From Thiosocius teredinicola (GTDB lineage Bacteria; Pseudomonadota; Gammaproteobacteria; Chromatiales; Chromatiaceae), in assembly GCF_002009425.1 (NCBI RefSeq), contig NZ_CP019936.1:3211297-3275296 (forward strand): DNA of 64,000 bases, read 5' to 3'. Positions within the stretch are counted from its first letter, which is position 1. Every line of letters starts with the position of its first letter. Position numbers and translations under genes: made by a program. The notes below the pieces were generated by a model. That model worked only from the letters and a program-made list of their open reading frames with translations, ran no database searches and was not told the DNA's origin. Below are positions 36,273 to 46,868 of this stretch, in pieces.

Positions 36273-36701
36273 TTATTCGTCGGCCGGCAGGGTCGCGAGC
36301 CAGGCACGGATCGACCACAGCGCCTCTTGCGTCAATGTGCCCTCGAACGATGGCATGTAGGTCACGCCGTTGCGCACCGAGCCGTTGCGCACGCGGTAGA
36401 TAAACCACTCGTCGCCTTCATCTTCCGGCGGCAACAATCTGAGGTCGGGCGCGATGCCGCCCGAGACTGCACCCAGACCGTGGCAACGCGCACAGTTCTG
36501 GTTGTATGCCGATGCACCGGTCGTGATGGCATCGGCGTTGTCACGATAAGGGTTGACCTCTCGCCACTCGTCACCCAGCTGCGGCAGGTTCGAGGTATCA
36601 ATCGGTTGCGGCGATACATTGCCGTGCCCAATCGCGGCACCGCACATGATGCTGCTGAACAGCACAGCGCCGACGAATCGTCGATGCACCTTGTTAAACA
36701 T
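36273..36701 (-). CDS. Cytochrome c-550, PedF-like
   Basis: A 142-residue exported monohaem cytochrome. After a signal peptide (about 1-25) come NCARCHGLGAVSG (haem CXXCH near residue 71) and YMPSFEGTLTQEALWSIRAWL, whose Met is the probable sixth haem ligand. Cytochromes of this type accept electrons from PQQ alcohol dehydrogenases such as PedE/PedH and ExaA. It lies about 95 bp after the dehydrogenase gene, behind a strong hairpin (36759-36784), so its level may be set separately. Confidence 0.88.
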   Translation of the reverse strand: MFNKVHRRFVGAVLFSSIMCGAAIGHGNVSPQPIDTSNLPQLGDEWREVNPYRDNADAITTGASAYNQNCARCHGLGAVSGGIAPDLRLLPPEDEGDEWFIYRVRNGSVRNGVTYMPSFEGTLTQEALWSIRAWLATLPADE

Positions 36702-36758
36702 GTCGGGAACACTCCATTAAACAAAAAATTTTCGTTACGTCGCTTTCGACTGCGTATT

Positions 36759-36784
36759 GGCCGGCCCTTCAGACAGGGCCGGCC
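36759..36784 (-). terminator. Hairpin between dehydrogenase and cytochrome genes
   Basis: A perfect 9-bp stem GGCCGGCCC / GGGCCGGCC with an 8-nt loop sits 10 bp after the dehydrogenase stop. With no U-tract it is more likely a transcript stabiliser or partial attenuator, allowing higher expression of the first gene. Confidence 0.5.
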
Positions 36785-36794
36785 TGTCGCGTGA

Positions 36795-38561
36795 TCAGGC
36801 GTCAGTGAGCTTGAACACCCACAGCGAACCACCCTGGTTCAGGTACTTGACCTTCTTGGCCACATCCCCGCCCCACAGCGGCACGGCGCCACCCCAGCCA
36901 GACGGCACGGCAACAAACTGTTCGCCGTCCTGCTCCCAGGTGATCGGGCAACCGACAACACCGGAACCGGTCTGGAAGCTCCACAGCTCTTCACCGGTCT
37001 GATCGTCGAACGCCTTCAGATAGCCTTCGGGCGTTCCGGTGAACACCAGGCCACCGGCGGTCGTCATAACGCCGCCCCACAGCGGGGCATTGTTCTTGTA
37101 TTCCCACTTGATCTTGCCGGTACGCGGGTCAACAGCGCGCAGTGCACCGATATAGTCATCGTTGAGCGGTTTGATGGTGAACCCGGCACCCAGGTAGGCA
37201 GCGCCCTTCTTATAGGTGATCGGCTCGTTCCACAGGTCCATGCCCCACTCGTTCGACGGCACATAGAACAGTTCAGTCTTCGGGCTGTACGCCATCGGCA
37301 TCCAGTTCTTTGCACCGAGGAACGAAGGCGCAACAAAGATGGTTTCGCCCTTCTTGCCATCGGCACTCTTCGAAGGGTCACCGGGACGGGCACCGTTCTC
37401 GATCGGTCGGCCGGTCTTCAGGTCGATGCCCTTCGCCCAATCGATCTGGTTGACGAACGGGAAAGCGTTCTCCAACTTACCGTTGGTACGATCGAGGACA
37501 TAGAAAAAGCCGTTGCGGTCGGCGTGACCGGCGAGCTGCTTGCCGTCGACGTTGAACGAAACGACTTCGTTGACACCGTCGTAGTCCCAGCCGTCGTTCG
37601 GCGTGTACTGGAAATGCCAGGCGATCTTGCCCGTCTTCGGATCAATCGCGAGCGTAGAAGTCGAGTACAGGTTGTCGCCCGGGCGAAGATGCGCATTCCA
37701 CGGTGCCGGGTTGCCGGTGCCATAGAAGATCAGCCCGGTCTCGTGATCGTAGGTGCCGCCCTGCCAGGTCGCCGCACCGCCGGTCTTCCACATATCGCCC
37801 GGCCAAGTGGCGTTGGTCTTTCCCGTCAGGCCGTTCTCGACCTTCTCGCCGTCCTTCCACATATACCCCATGTGGCCTTCGACGGACGGGCGCACCCACC
37901 GCATCTCGCCGGTCTTCGCGTCGCGCGCCTCTACCCGACCGATAACGCCGAACTCCCCACCCGACACGCCGGTGATGACCATGTCATGCACGATCAGTGG
38001 CGCCGCGGTGTTCGAGTAGCCCGCCTTGTAGTCGTCGATCTTGGCCCGCCATACGACTTTGCCGGTTTCCTGGCTGAGCGCGATCACGCGTGCATCCAGC
38101 GTGGTGAAGATCACCAGGTCGTCATACAGGGCTGCGCCACGGTTGATGACATCGCAGCACGGAAGGATGCCGTCGGGCAGTCGATGATCGTATTGCCAGA
38201 GTTCCTCGCCGGTCTTGGCGTCGATCGCGAACAGTCGCGAGTACGACCCGGTGACGAACATCTTGCCGTTGGCGACGACCGGTTGTGCCTCCTGACCACG
38301 TTGCTTCTCGCCGCCGAAAGAGAAACTCCATGCGGGCACCAACTTCTTGACGTTGCCCTTGTTGATCTTTGTCAGCGGACTGAAGCGCTGACCTTGTTGT
38401 CCCATCCCCCAACTGAGCACGTTCGACACACTGTTGGCGTCGTCGTCGATCGCCGATTGAGTCACGCTCTTCGCCTGTACGGCGTTGGTGGATACGAAGC
38501 CGACGCTGAGTGCGACGGCTATGGCACCGCTCAGTGCCGTTTGACGAAATGTACGATTCAT
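36795..38561 (-). CDS. PQQ-dependent alcohol dehydrogenase, lanthanide-type (XoxF/PedH-like)
   Basis: A 588-residue exported quinoprotein (signal 1-30) with the eight-bladed propeller layout. The vicinal disulfide is Cys135-Cys136 ([10 protein letters not shown]). Metal ligands are Glu203 (SGGEFG) and Asn284 (GTGNPAPWN), and the catalytic base is Asp326. Asp328, two residues on (WDYDG), is the extra metal ligand that marks lanthanide-dependent enzymes; calcium enzymes have a neutral residue there. It oxidises methanol, ethanol or similar alcohols in the periplasm and passes electrons to the cytochrome c-550 encoded next. It has no fused cytochrome domain. A sigma54-type promoter lies at 38662-38677. 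No pqq biosynthesis gene is in the window. Confidence 0.93.
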   Translation of the reverse strand: MNRTFRQTALSGAIAVALSVGFVSTNAVQAKSVTQSAIDDDANSVSNVLSWGMGQQGQRFSPLTKINKGNVKKLVPAWSFSFGGEKQRGQEAQPVVANGKMFVTGSYSRLFAIDAKTGEELWQYDHRLPDGILPCCDVINRGAALYDDLVIFTTLDARVIALSQETGKVVWRAKIDDYKAGYSNTAAPLIVHDMVITGVSGGEFGVIGRVEARDAKTGEMRWVRPSVEGHMGYMWKDGEKVENGLTGKTNATWPGDMWKTGGAATWQGGTYDHETGLIFYGTGNPAPWNAHLRPGDNLYSTSTLAIDPKTGKIAWHFQYTPNDGWDYDGVNEVVSFNVDGKQLAGHADRNGFFYVLDRTNGKLENAFPFVNQIDWAKGIDLKTGRPIENGARPGDPSKSADGKKGETIFVAPSFLGAKNWMPMAYSPKTELFYVPSNEWGMDLWNEPITYKKGAAYLGAGFTIKPLNDDYIGALRAVDPRTGKIKWEYKNNAPLWGGVMTTAGGLVFTGTPEGYLKAFDDQTGEELWSFQTGSGVVGCPITWEQDGEQFVAVPSGWGGAVPLWGGDVAKKVKYLNQGGSLWVFKLTDA

Positions 38562-38661
38562 TCAGTTTCTCCTCCCAAAAATTTGGTCTTATGTCGTCTC
38601 ACCCGACGCAACCGTTGCGCTTCGTTGATAGGCTTGTAGCCGCAGCTGCCGTACTGGCGAG

Positions 38662-38677
38662 AGCAACAAGCAAGCCA
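38662..38677 (-). promoter_or_regulatory. Sigma54-type promoter before the alcohol dehydrogenase
   Basis: On the minus strand the sequence TGGCTTGCTTGTTGCT matches the -24/-12 consensus TGGCACG-N4-TTGCW at all positions but two, with correct spacing. It lies about 100 bp upstream of the dehydrogenase ATG. A sigma54-dependent activator is encoded nearby at 42300-44300. Confidence 0.6.
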
Positions 38678-38812
38678 ACCGCAACTTTGCGGTAGCGTTT
38701 GTAAATCGTTAAAAACGTTTCTGTTTTCCACCCGCCCTTGGCGTCGTTGCGCGATACCCCAGCGGGCGATGAAATTTCTGAACGCATTGCTGTCACGAAA
38801 CCGCGACACCCG

Positions 38813-39628
38813 TTACAGCGCCACGTCGTCGAGCAAGGCACGACGTTGCGATTGATACTCGTCGTCGCTGATGAGGCCCTTTTGCTGCAAACGTTTCAGA
38901 GTCTCGAGCCCTTCCTCGAGGTCTTTCCATCGATTGGCTGTAGGGGCTTTGACTGATGAATGCTGTTTCGGCGACGTGCGCGCCGGCTCGGCCGATGCCT
39001 TGCTCGACATTTCGCCTGACTGCAGGCGCAGCAGGCGTCGCGGGCTCTGTGTCAGGTCGATGGGAAACAGCACCCAGTCTTTGCGCCCGGGTTTGAACGT
39101 GAACCAGTCCGCCGGTTGAATGGTTGCGCCGCTCAAAGCAGCAAGCTGGCGGGCACCGGGACGTGCACGTTTCTGGTAAGGCTCACGAAATTCGTCGAGA
39201 AACTCGTCGACCTGTCCGAAGATCAGGTTCAGTTGCCCATCTTCAACGAATATCCGCGCACCCGTAGCCAGACGACGACTGACCGGAAACGAACCCACTT
39301 GGCGGAACGTCACCAGGTGCACGTCGCGCTTGTCATCGATGCGCGAAAGGGCCGATGCCAACTCTGCACCCGCCTCGATCGCCTGGTTTTCGCTCATCAG
39401 GTAAATCGCATTGCCGGCTTCGGATGAATCGACCTGCAACGATGCCAGCAGCTGCGCCAACGAATCAGGATCGACAAAGTTCACCGGATGCGCATTGTGA
39501 ACTTCGCCCTCTGCATCGAGCGTGTACAGCTCGAGCGAACTTGAACGGTGCAGAGTTATCGCCGATGCGGAACCGGCGAACAGAGACAACAAGCCGAGCA
39601 AACCAAGTGCTCTCATATGCCGTTGCAT
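38813..39628 (-). CDS. Exported protein with C-terminal SHOCT-like helix pair
   Basis: A 271-residue protein with a signal peptide (1-23, ending GSASA). The central part (about 25-190) resembles nothing I can name; it contains HNAHPVNFVDPDSLAQLLASL and SGATIQPADWFTFKPG. A variable linker (200-230) leads to a SHOCT-like domain, WKDLEEGLETLKRLQQKGLISDDEYQSQRRALLDD, a short helical hairpin used for oligomerisation or protease recruitment. AAGGAGAG precedes the ATG. It lies between the porin terminator and the dehydrogenase promoter, so it is a separate unit. Confidence 0.78.
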   Translation of the reverse strand: MQRHMRALGLLGLLSLFAGSASAITLHRSSSLELYTLDAEGEVHNAHPVNFVDPDSLAQLLASLQVDSSEAGNAIYLMSENQAIEAGAELASALSRIDDKRDVHLVTFRQVGSFPVSRRLATGARIFVEDGQLNLIFGQVDEFLDEFREPYQKRARPGARQLAALSGATIQPADWFTFKPGRKDWVLFPIDLTQSPRRLLRLQSGEMSSKASAEPARTSPKQHSSVKAPTANRWKDLEEGLETLKRLQQKGLISDDEYQSQRRALLDDVAL

Positions 39629-39692
39629 GGAACTCTCCTTGGGTCACGACAGACGGCAATCCGGCGCCGCGTCGTGCAACCTCAGTGATCGG

Positions 39693-39719
39693 AAAAAAAA
39701 GGCCGGTGGAGGTCCGGCC
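39693..39719 (-). terminator. Intrinsic terminator of the porin gene
   Basis: Minus strand: GGCCGG, 7-nt loop, CCGGCC, then eight T. A textbook Rho-independent terminator about 35 bp after the porin stop. Confidence 0.9.
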
Positions 39720-39755
39720 AATGCGCGAGGGACAGAAAGCACAGCTTCGCGCCAC

Positions 39756-40979
39756 TCAGAAGAACAGGATTGCGCCGACGTTGAAGCTCGATGTCTTATC
39801 GGTGCCGCCACCGGACAAGGAGCTTTCCTGCATGCTGTATTCGCCCAGCAAGGTCAGCGCCGGTGTAAGGTTGTGGTACACGCCGAGGGTCAGGCGTTCG
39901 TTCTCGACTTTGGTGAGTTCTTCCTGCTCACTCTCGGCCCAGTGGATACCGAACTTGGTGTTGTTCCAGGTATACGTACCCTGCACGTAGTAGCCGCTCG
40001 ACTCTTCTGCATCGGCGGTATCCGAAAACCCGGGAAATACCAGACCACCCAGCGCCAGCGACGTCATGCCTTCGCCATCGTAGTAGTAGCCGGCGAAACC
40101 GAAGTCACCGATGCTGACCTTGCCGAAGATGTCCCAGCCCTGGATATCGCTGCTGCCGACATCGGCACCCGCAGCCGTCTGGATGTCGATGTCCTGCTTG
40201 AGGAAGGTCGTCGACACATAACCGGGATATGCGCCATCCCACTCGTAGCTGGCCTTGCCGTGGAATCCGAGGCTGGACTCCCCGATCGCCTTGGTCGCAG
40301 CGCTCGATGTCTGACCGTCGAACGGGTTGAACACACCCACGGTGCCCTGAAAACCGCCCCACTTCGGCGAGGTCCAGTTGATCTGTGCCAAGCGGTCGGT
40401 ATAGACATAGCCATAGCCGAGACCGCCCAGCGTCGTGTGCCCCGGGTTTGCCGTAGTGAATGCAGAACCGGCACCGAGCAGGCTCATGTCGTTGATGATG
40501 GCATCGAATGCGAACAGACCGAAATCGCGGCCCATCTTCACCGTGCCCATGTCGGCGTTGCCGAAGGTCAGATAGACCTGACGTGCATCGACCGAGCTGA
40601 ACTTCAGCGCGTCCGGTGTGTTGTCGGCGTTTGAATCGCCGTCCGCGCCCGAGCTGGTGATGCCGTAGTAGACGTTGATGTGTGCCGAGATATCGAAACC
40701 GTTCTGGGTCGTCTCGGCACTGAAGTTCAATGACGCAGGAAGCAAGCCGTTATTGACGCTGTTCTTGTCGCCATCCGTCGGACAAGCCAGGCTCGCCAGC
40801 GTTGTGCCGCCCGAATCAAGGTCGGACGCATCGCAGTTGGTACGGGTATAGAACGCGTTGACGTTACCGCCCAGCCCGAGCGTCCAATCCCCGGCATCCC
40901 AGGTGACGGCGTGCGCCGTGCCGGTCACGCCCAAGCTCGATGACAGCGCCAGCGCTCGCAGCAGTGTATTTTTTCTCAT
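39756..40979 (-). CDS. Outer-membrane porin
   Basis: A 407-residue beta-barrel protein. A signal peptide (1-24, ending GTAHA) is followed by alternating hydrophobic strands rich in Gly and aromatic residues, among them LGLGGNVNAFYTRT, QVYLTFGNADMGTVKMGRDFGLF and LTLLGEYSMQESSL. It ends in Phe (GAILFF), the outer-membrane assembly signal. The VKMGRDFG and SPKWGGFQGTVGVFNP stretches are typical of trimeric porins of the OmpC/general porin type. The start at 40979 has GAGGAG upstream. Its near-consensus sigma54-type promoter suggests it is induced with the alcohol dehydrogenase, perhaps for uptake of the substrate or metal. Confidence 0.88.
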   Translation of the reverse strand: MRKNTLLRALALSSSLGVTGTAHAVTWDAGDWTLGLGGNVNAFYTRTNCDASDLDSGGTTLASLACPTDGDKNSVNNGLLPASLNFSAETTQNGFDISAHINVYYGITSSGADGDSNADNTPDALKFSSVDARQVYLTFGNADMGTVKMGRDFGLFAFDAIINDMSLLGAGSAFTTANPGHTTLGGLGYGYVYTDRLAQINWTSPKWGGFQGTVGVFNPFDGQTSSAATKAIGESSLGFHGKASYEWDGAYPGYVSTTFLKQDIDIQTAAGADVGSSDIQGWDIFGKVSIGDFGFAGYYYDGEGMTSLALGGLVFPGFSDTADAEESSGYYVQGTYTWNNTKFGIHWAESEQEELTKVENERLTLGVYHNLTPALTLLGEYSMQESSLSGGGTDKTSSFNVGAILFF

Positions 40980-41017
40980 AGTCGACAACTCCTCGATGGC
41001 AGATCAATTCTGTTTCC

Positions 41018-41059
41018 AGTGGCTTCGAGGCCACTTCTGTCACGATCATGGCGATCGTG
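41018..41059. promoter_or_regulatory. Two hairpins in the porin leader
   Basis: AGTGGC / GCCACT (41018-41035, 6-nt loop) and CACGATC / GATCGTG (41041-41059, 5-nt spacer) lie between the predicted transcription start near 41060 and the porin ribosome binding site. They could stabilise the leader or be protein-binding palindromes. Confidence 0.4.
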
Positions 41060-41071
41060 GTGGCTTGCGAT

Positions 41072-41087
41072 TTCAAGGTTCGTGCCA
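41072..41087 (-). promoter_or_regulatory. Sigma54-type promoter before the porin
   Basis: On the minus strand TGGCACGAACCTTGAA has a perfect -24 box (TGGCACG), the right spacing, and TTGAA in place of TTGCW at -12 (one mismatch). It lies about 95 bp upstream of the porin start codon. Confidence 0.6.
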
Positions 41088-42299
41088 TGCAAGGAAGCGT
41101 CTTTTTATTGATTTTTTTCAATAGGTTATCGATTCTTGGAGAGTCACCGGAAAAGCATGGAAAACGGCCGGATCAGCGATGGCGCACGATTGTGCTCAAT
41201 CGGCACAGCGCCTGTGACACATGGTTGTCACATCTCATCGGGCGGGCGCCGGCGTGTTGGCGGGAACTGATAGAAACGACGCTCAGACACGCCGTTGGAT
41301 ACGCGAAAGTTGACGAAGCGGGTCTTTGTCATGGCGCGCGCAACAGACACGACGACGCTGCCATCTAATGATCATGCAATGCCTGACAGGCATCGACGAA
41401 GTGACTTGAGACGGTGTGAAGCACGCGCTTGCAGTCGCGCCTTGCACCGGATCAAACCAACCGGTTACCCGCGAACCGCAGTTTTAAGCAACTGAAGCAT
41501 TCTGCGTCACATCGCTCAGAACTGTCGCCATCAGCGACACCCATCCGCGGTCCGGACGATGACGCCGCGAGACTACGCGTGCTCAGAACCTCTGCGTTCA
41601 CGCTGTCGAGGCAGACGAGAGCAAGGTCGGACGTCGTCTCGGCAGCGATCCGCGCCTGCGCAAAGCCGCACGGCTACGCGATGGTTCAAACATTGCAATC
41701 AGACGAGGACGCTCGTCGAGCAGCTTGATCCCGGTGGCCGTGTCCAGAGGTGATCGCTGCGGACGCGCAGGCGAACATGCACCAAGCGTCGACGCATGGC
41801 TGGCAGACATGCGGCGTGAATACTGCTTGTGCATACAGAACGAACACCATGACGTACGGCCGCTTCGCTTGGGGCAGACCGGTATGCCGCGCCTAACAGG
41901 CGAGTTCGCATCGCAGGGTTGAATCTGTAGCGCAAGCGGCGGTGCCACCTTCGCCTCGACCGTTTTCAACCAAAGACACAGGAGCAACTTGCATACCACA
42001 CAATCGAAAAACTGAAACTCGTTTAGCCGTTGATACCGTCTGATCGCGAAATGACAGATCCGGATATAGCCGCAACTGCTGATGACTAGGGGACTTTTAG
42101 CGCAAGCGCCAATCTTTGGGCAGCACTGAGGCGCGCGCTAATGCTCCCGCATCGGCCAGTCACCGAAGCCGCCGTTTCAAATGCTCGGTGTGCTGTCTAT
42201 GTGTTTCGGATGCGTCAATCCCGATACAACGACACATATAACAACACCTCAAACCAATAACCTTCGACCCAAAGTAGGTTGATGGAGGAGACAGAGACG
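41088..42299. other. 1.2-kb non-coding region before the sigma54 activator
   Basis: No frame on either strand gives recognisable protein, and no RNA gene is seen. The region lies between the divergent porin promoter and the activator gene. It is long enough for distal activator-binding sites and for one or more small RNAs, but I identified none. Confidence 0.4.
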
Positions 42300-44300
<2,001 letters not shown>

Positions 44301-44333
44301 CCAAACAGTAGCGGCCTTCACTGCCCTAGACGG

Positions 44334-44362
44334 AAAGCCCGGGCTTCAAAGCTCGGGCTTTT
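44334..44362 (+). terminator. Intrinsic terminator after the activator gene
   Basis: AAAGCCCGGGC / GCTCGGGCTTT forms an 11-bp stem with one G-U pair and a 6-nt loop, ending in TTTT. It lies 34 bp after the stop codon and separates the activator from the guanidine operon. Confidence 0.85.
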
Positions 44363-44793
44363 CAATATCCGGCATCGGCAAATAGACGCAAAAGCCGGTT
44401 TCACCACTTCTCTCACATTCCACGGCACACGTTGATCCCGTTTCGCGATCAGCCTAATCAACGCAAGCATCCCGCTCATGCGCAAACCGCGGCAATGAGC
44501 CATTTCGTGATCCTTCACCGTCGCGTGCGCCGCGAAGAGGCCAGCCTTCAGCACCCTACGAATCATCCGCAACATTGATCAGGCCTGCCCCGCCATGCCA
44601 TTCGCGCCACGCACCAACATCGCGCCGGACGAACGCCCGACGCACCGAATCGATGCATCGCCATGCGGATGCGGAACACCGGCTTTTGCACAAGTCTCGG
44701 ATTATCAAAGATGTTTTGGAAATGGCACCTAACATGCAAAGACTAGGGCTCCAGGCGCTCGCGAACTCAGAAAAACATCGTCAAACCTGGATA
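44363..44793. other. Region upstream of the guanidine riboswitch
   Basis: No gene is seen. The right part must contain the promoter of the riboswitch-controlled operon; no near-consensus site was identified by eye. Confidence 0.35.
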
Positions 44794-44812
44794 CGGTCAG
44801 CTAAGCTGACCG
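44794..44812. promoter_or_regulatory. Perfect palindrome just before the riboswitch
   Basis: CGGTCAGC / GCTGACCG, an 8-bp inverted repeat with a TAA centre, ends about 14 bp before the conserved aptamer. It may be an operator for an additional regulator or a leader hairpin. Confidence 0.5.
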
Positions 44813-44820
44813 CAAGTAAT

Positions 44821-44971
44821 AGAGCGCTAGGGTTCCGGTCGCTGCTGCAAGCGATGTCTGGTCCGAGAGCGGTCGACCTTTCCCATGAAAGGTTACACGG
44901 CGGGACAAAAGCCCGGGAGGTATCAGGCTCGATAGACGAGTCTCGAGTGCCCCTACGTGTAACTTCGGAGG
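44821..44971 (+). promoter_or_regulatory. Guanidine-I (ykkC) riboswitch with expression platform
   Basis: The conserved aptamer parts are all present: CTAGGGTTCCGG at 44827, TGGTCCGAGAGCGG at 44859, and ACACGGCGGGACAAAAGCC followed by CGGGAGG to 44920. Guanidine-I riboswitches bind guanidinium and turn on export or degradation genes. Downstream, CGTGTAAC (44956-44963), three bases before the GGAGG ribosome binding site, is exactly complementary to GTTACACG (44892-44899) in the aptamer, so formation of the ligand-bound fold would compete with this pairing. The operon that follows encodes guanidine import and breakdown. Confidence 0.93.
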
Positions 44972-44978
44972 TCCAACC

Positions 44979-46019
44979 GTGAAGTCGCTTGCTCTAGCCC
45001 TGTCTCTCTTTCTCCTCGTTCCCTCTGCTTTCGCCCGAGACTCGTTCAAGGTCGCGTGGTCCATCTACGTGGGCTGGATGCCATGGGGCTATGCGGCCGA
45101 CCACGGCATCGTCAAGAAGTGGGCGGACAAGTACGACATCGATATCGAAGTCGTGCAGATCAACGACTATGTCGAGTCGATCAACCAGTACACCGCCGGC
45201 GGATTCGATGCCTGCGTCATGACCAATATGGACGCGCTGACGATACCCGCAGCCGGTGGCGTCGACAGCACCGCCTTGATCGTGGGCGATTTCTCCAACG
45301 GCAACGATGGTGTCGTACTCAAAGGCAAGGACTCGCTGAAAGACATCGCCGGCCAGAAGGTCAACCTGGTCGAGCTGAGCGTATCGCACTACCTGCTGGC
45401 GCGTGGCTTGGAAAGTGTCGGCCTGAGCGAATCCGACCTGACCGTCGTCAACACCTCAGACGCCGACATGGTAGCCGCCTATGCAACCGACGACGTGACG
45501 GCGGTGGTTACCTGGAACCCGCTGCTCAGCGAGATCCTGGCGATGCCCAACAGTCACAAAGTATTCGATTCCTCACAGATTCCCGGTGAGATCATCGACC
45601 TGCTGGTCATCAACACCAAGACGATGGAAGCCAATCCGAAGCTCGCCAAGGCCCTGGTCGGCGCCTGGTACGAGACCATGGCGCTGATGAGCAGCGACAG
45701 CGACGCAGGCATCGCTGCGCGCACCGCGATGGGTACGGCATCCGGTACCGATCTGGCCGGTTACGATGCCCAGCTCGCCAGCACCAAGATGTTCTACACG
45801 CCCACCGATGCCGTGGCTTTCACCAACAGCCCTGCACTGAAAGACACCATGCAGGCCGTCGCCGAGTTCTCATTTGACCACGGCCTGCTGGGTGAAGGCG
45901 CCCCGGATGCCGGATTCATCGGCATCGAAACACCGGCCGGCACCTACGGCAGCACCAGCAACGTGAAGCTGCGCTTTACGCCGGAGTACATGCAGATGGC
46001 GGCCGACGGCAAACTCTAA
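44979..46019 (+). CDS. ABC transporter substrate-binding protein, guanidine operon
   Basis: A 346-residue periplasmic binding protein of the NMT1/TauA-like group, signal peptide 1-19. FKVAWSIYVGWMPWGYAADHGIVKKWA is characteristic of binding proteins encoded with urea/guanidine carboxylase. GGFDACVMTNMDAL and TAVVTWNPLLSEIL line the ligand cleft in the family. The start is GTG with GGAGG upstream, directly after the riboswitch. It should deliver guanidine or a related cation to the permease encoded next; the ligand is inferred from context. Confidence 0.9.
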   Translation: MKSLALALSLFLLVPSAFARDSFKVAWSIYVGWMPWGYAADHGIVKKWADKYDIDIEVVQINDYVESINQYTAGGFDACVMTNMDALTIPAAGGVDSTALIVGDFSNGNDGVVLKGKDSLKDIAGQKVNLVELSVSHYLLARGLESVGLSESDLTVVNTSDADMVAAYATDDVTAVVTWNPLLSEILAMPNSHKVFDSSQIPGEIIDLLVINTKTMEANPKLAKALVGAWYETMALMSSDSDAGIAARTAMGTASGTDLAGYDAQLASTKMFYTPTDAVAFTNSPALKDTMQAVAEFSFDHGLLGEGAPDAGFIGIETPAGTYGSTSNVKLRFTPEYMQMAADGKL

Positions 46020-46046
46020 ACACCCCTTCCAGTCAGGCTCATCGGC

Positions 46047-46868
46047 ATGAAGAAACTCGTCAATTTCACTCCGAGTCGCCCGTGGGCCTGGCTGTTGGGG
46101 GTCATTCCGCTGGTCTTGGTAATCGGTCTCTACATCTGGGGATCGAATGCCAGGCTGGCGGAAAATCCCAACGACAAACTGTTGCCGTCGTTTTCGCAGA
46201 TGGGCAATGCCATGGAACGCATGGCCCTGCAGCCCAGCAAGCGCAGCGGCGAGTATCTATTCTGGACCGATACCGCGGCCAGCCTGCGCCGTCTCGGACT
46301 GGGTATCGCCATCGCTGCGGTCGTCGGCCTGGCATTCGGCCTGCTGACCGGTGCCTTTCCGGTCGTCAATGCGTCAGTCTCTCCGCTGTTGACGGTGATA
46401 TCGCTGATACCGCCGTTGGCGTTGCTGCCGATTCTTTTCATTGTGCTCGGCCTGGATGAGCTATCGAAGGTCGTGCTGATCGTGATCGGTGTGGCACCGT
46501 TCATCGCACGCGATTTGCAGAAACACACCCTCGAACTGCCACGCGAGATGTTGGTCAAGGCACAAACGCTGGGTGCCAACAGCCTGCAGATTCTGTTGCG
46601 GGTGCTGCTGCCGCAGATCATGCCGCGCCTGATCGATGCAGTACGTCTGTCGCTCGGCACGGGCTGGTTGTTTCTGATCGCCGCCGAGGCGATCGCGGCG
46701 ACCGACGGCCTGGGTTATCGCATCTTCCTGGTTCGGCGTTATCTCGCCATGGATGTGATCATTCCCTATGTCTTCTGGATAACCTTGCTGGCCTTCTTGC
46801 TCGACGTCGCGCTGGCATGGTTCAGTCGTGTGCTGTACCCATGGCACCACCGGAGCGACAAGTCATGA
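46047..46868 (+). CDS. ABC transporter permease, guanidine operon
   Basis: A 273-residue inner-membrane permease of the SsuC/TauC type with about six helices. The binding-protein-dependent transport motif appears as VKAQTLGANSLQILLRVLLPQIMPRLIDAVRLSLGTGW (EAA loop) near residue 170. It starts 27 bp after the binding-protein gene, and its stop overlaps the ATPase start (ATGA). It forms the channel of the importer whose substrate is inferred to be guanidine. Confidence 0.92.
   Translation: MKKLVNFTPSRPWAWLLGVIPLVLVIGLYIWGSNARLAENPNDKLLPSFSQMGNAMERMALQPSKRSGEYLFWTDTAASLRRLGLGIAIAAVVGLAFGLLTGAFPVVNASVSPLLTVISLIPPLALLPILFIVLGLDELSKVVLIVIGVAPFIARDLQKHTLELPREMLVKAQTLGANSLQILLRVLLPQIMPRLIDAVRLSLGTGWLFLIAAEAIAATDGLGYRIFLVRRYLAMDVIIPYVFWITLLAFLLDVALAWFSRVLYPWHHRSDKS

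Noticed and set aside
41598-41999. Frames in the non-coding region before the activator gene
   Set aside because: Low-complexity Arg/Ser/Leu translations without start signals; not called as genes.
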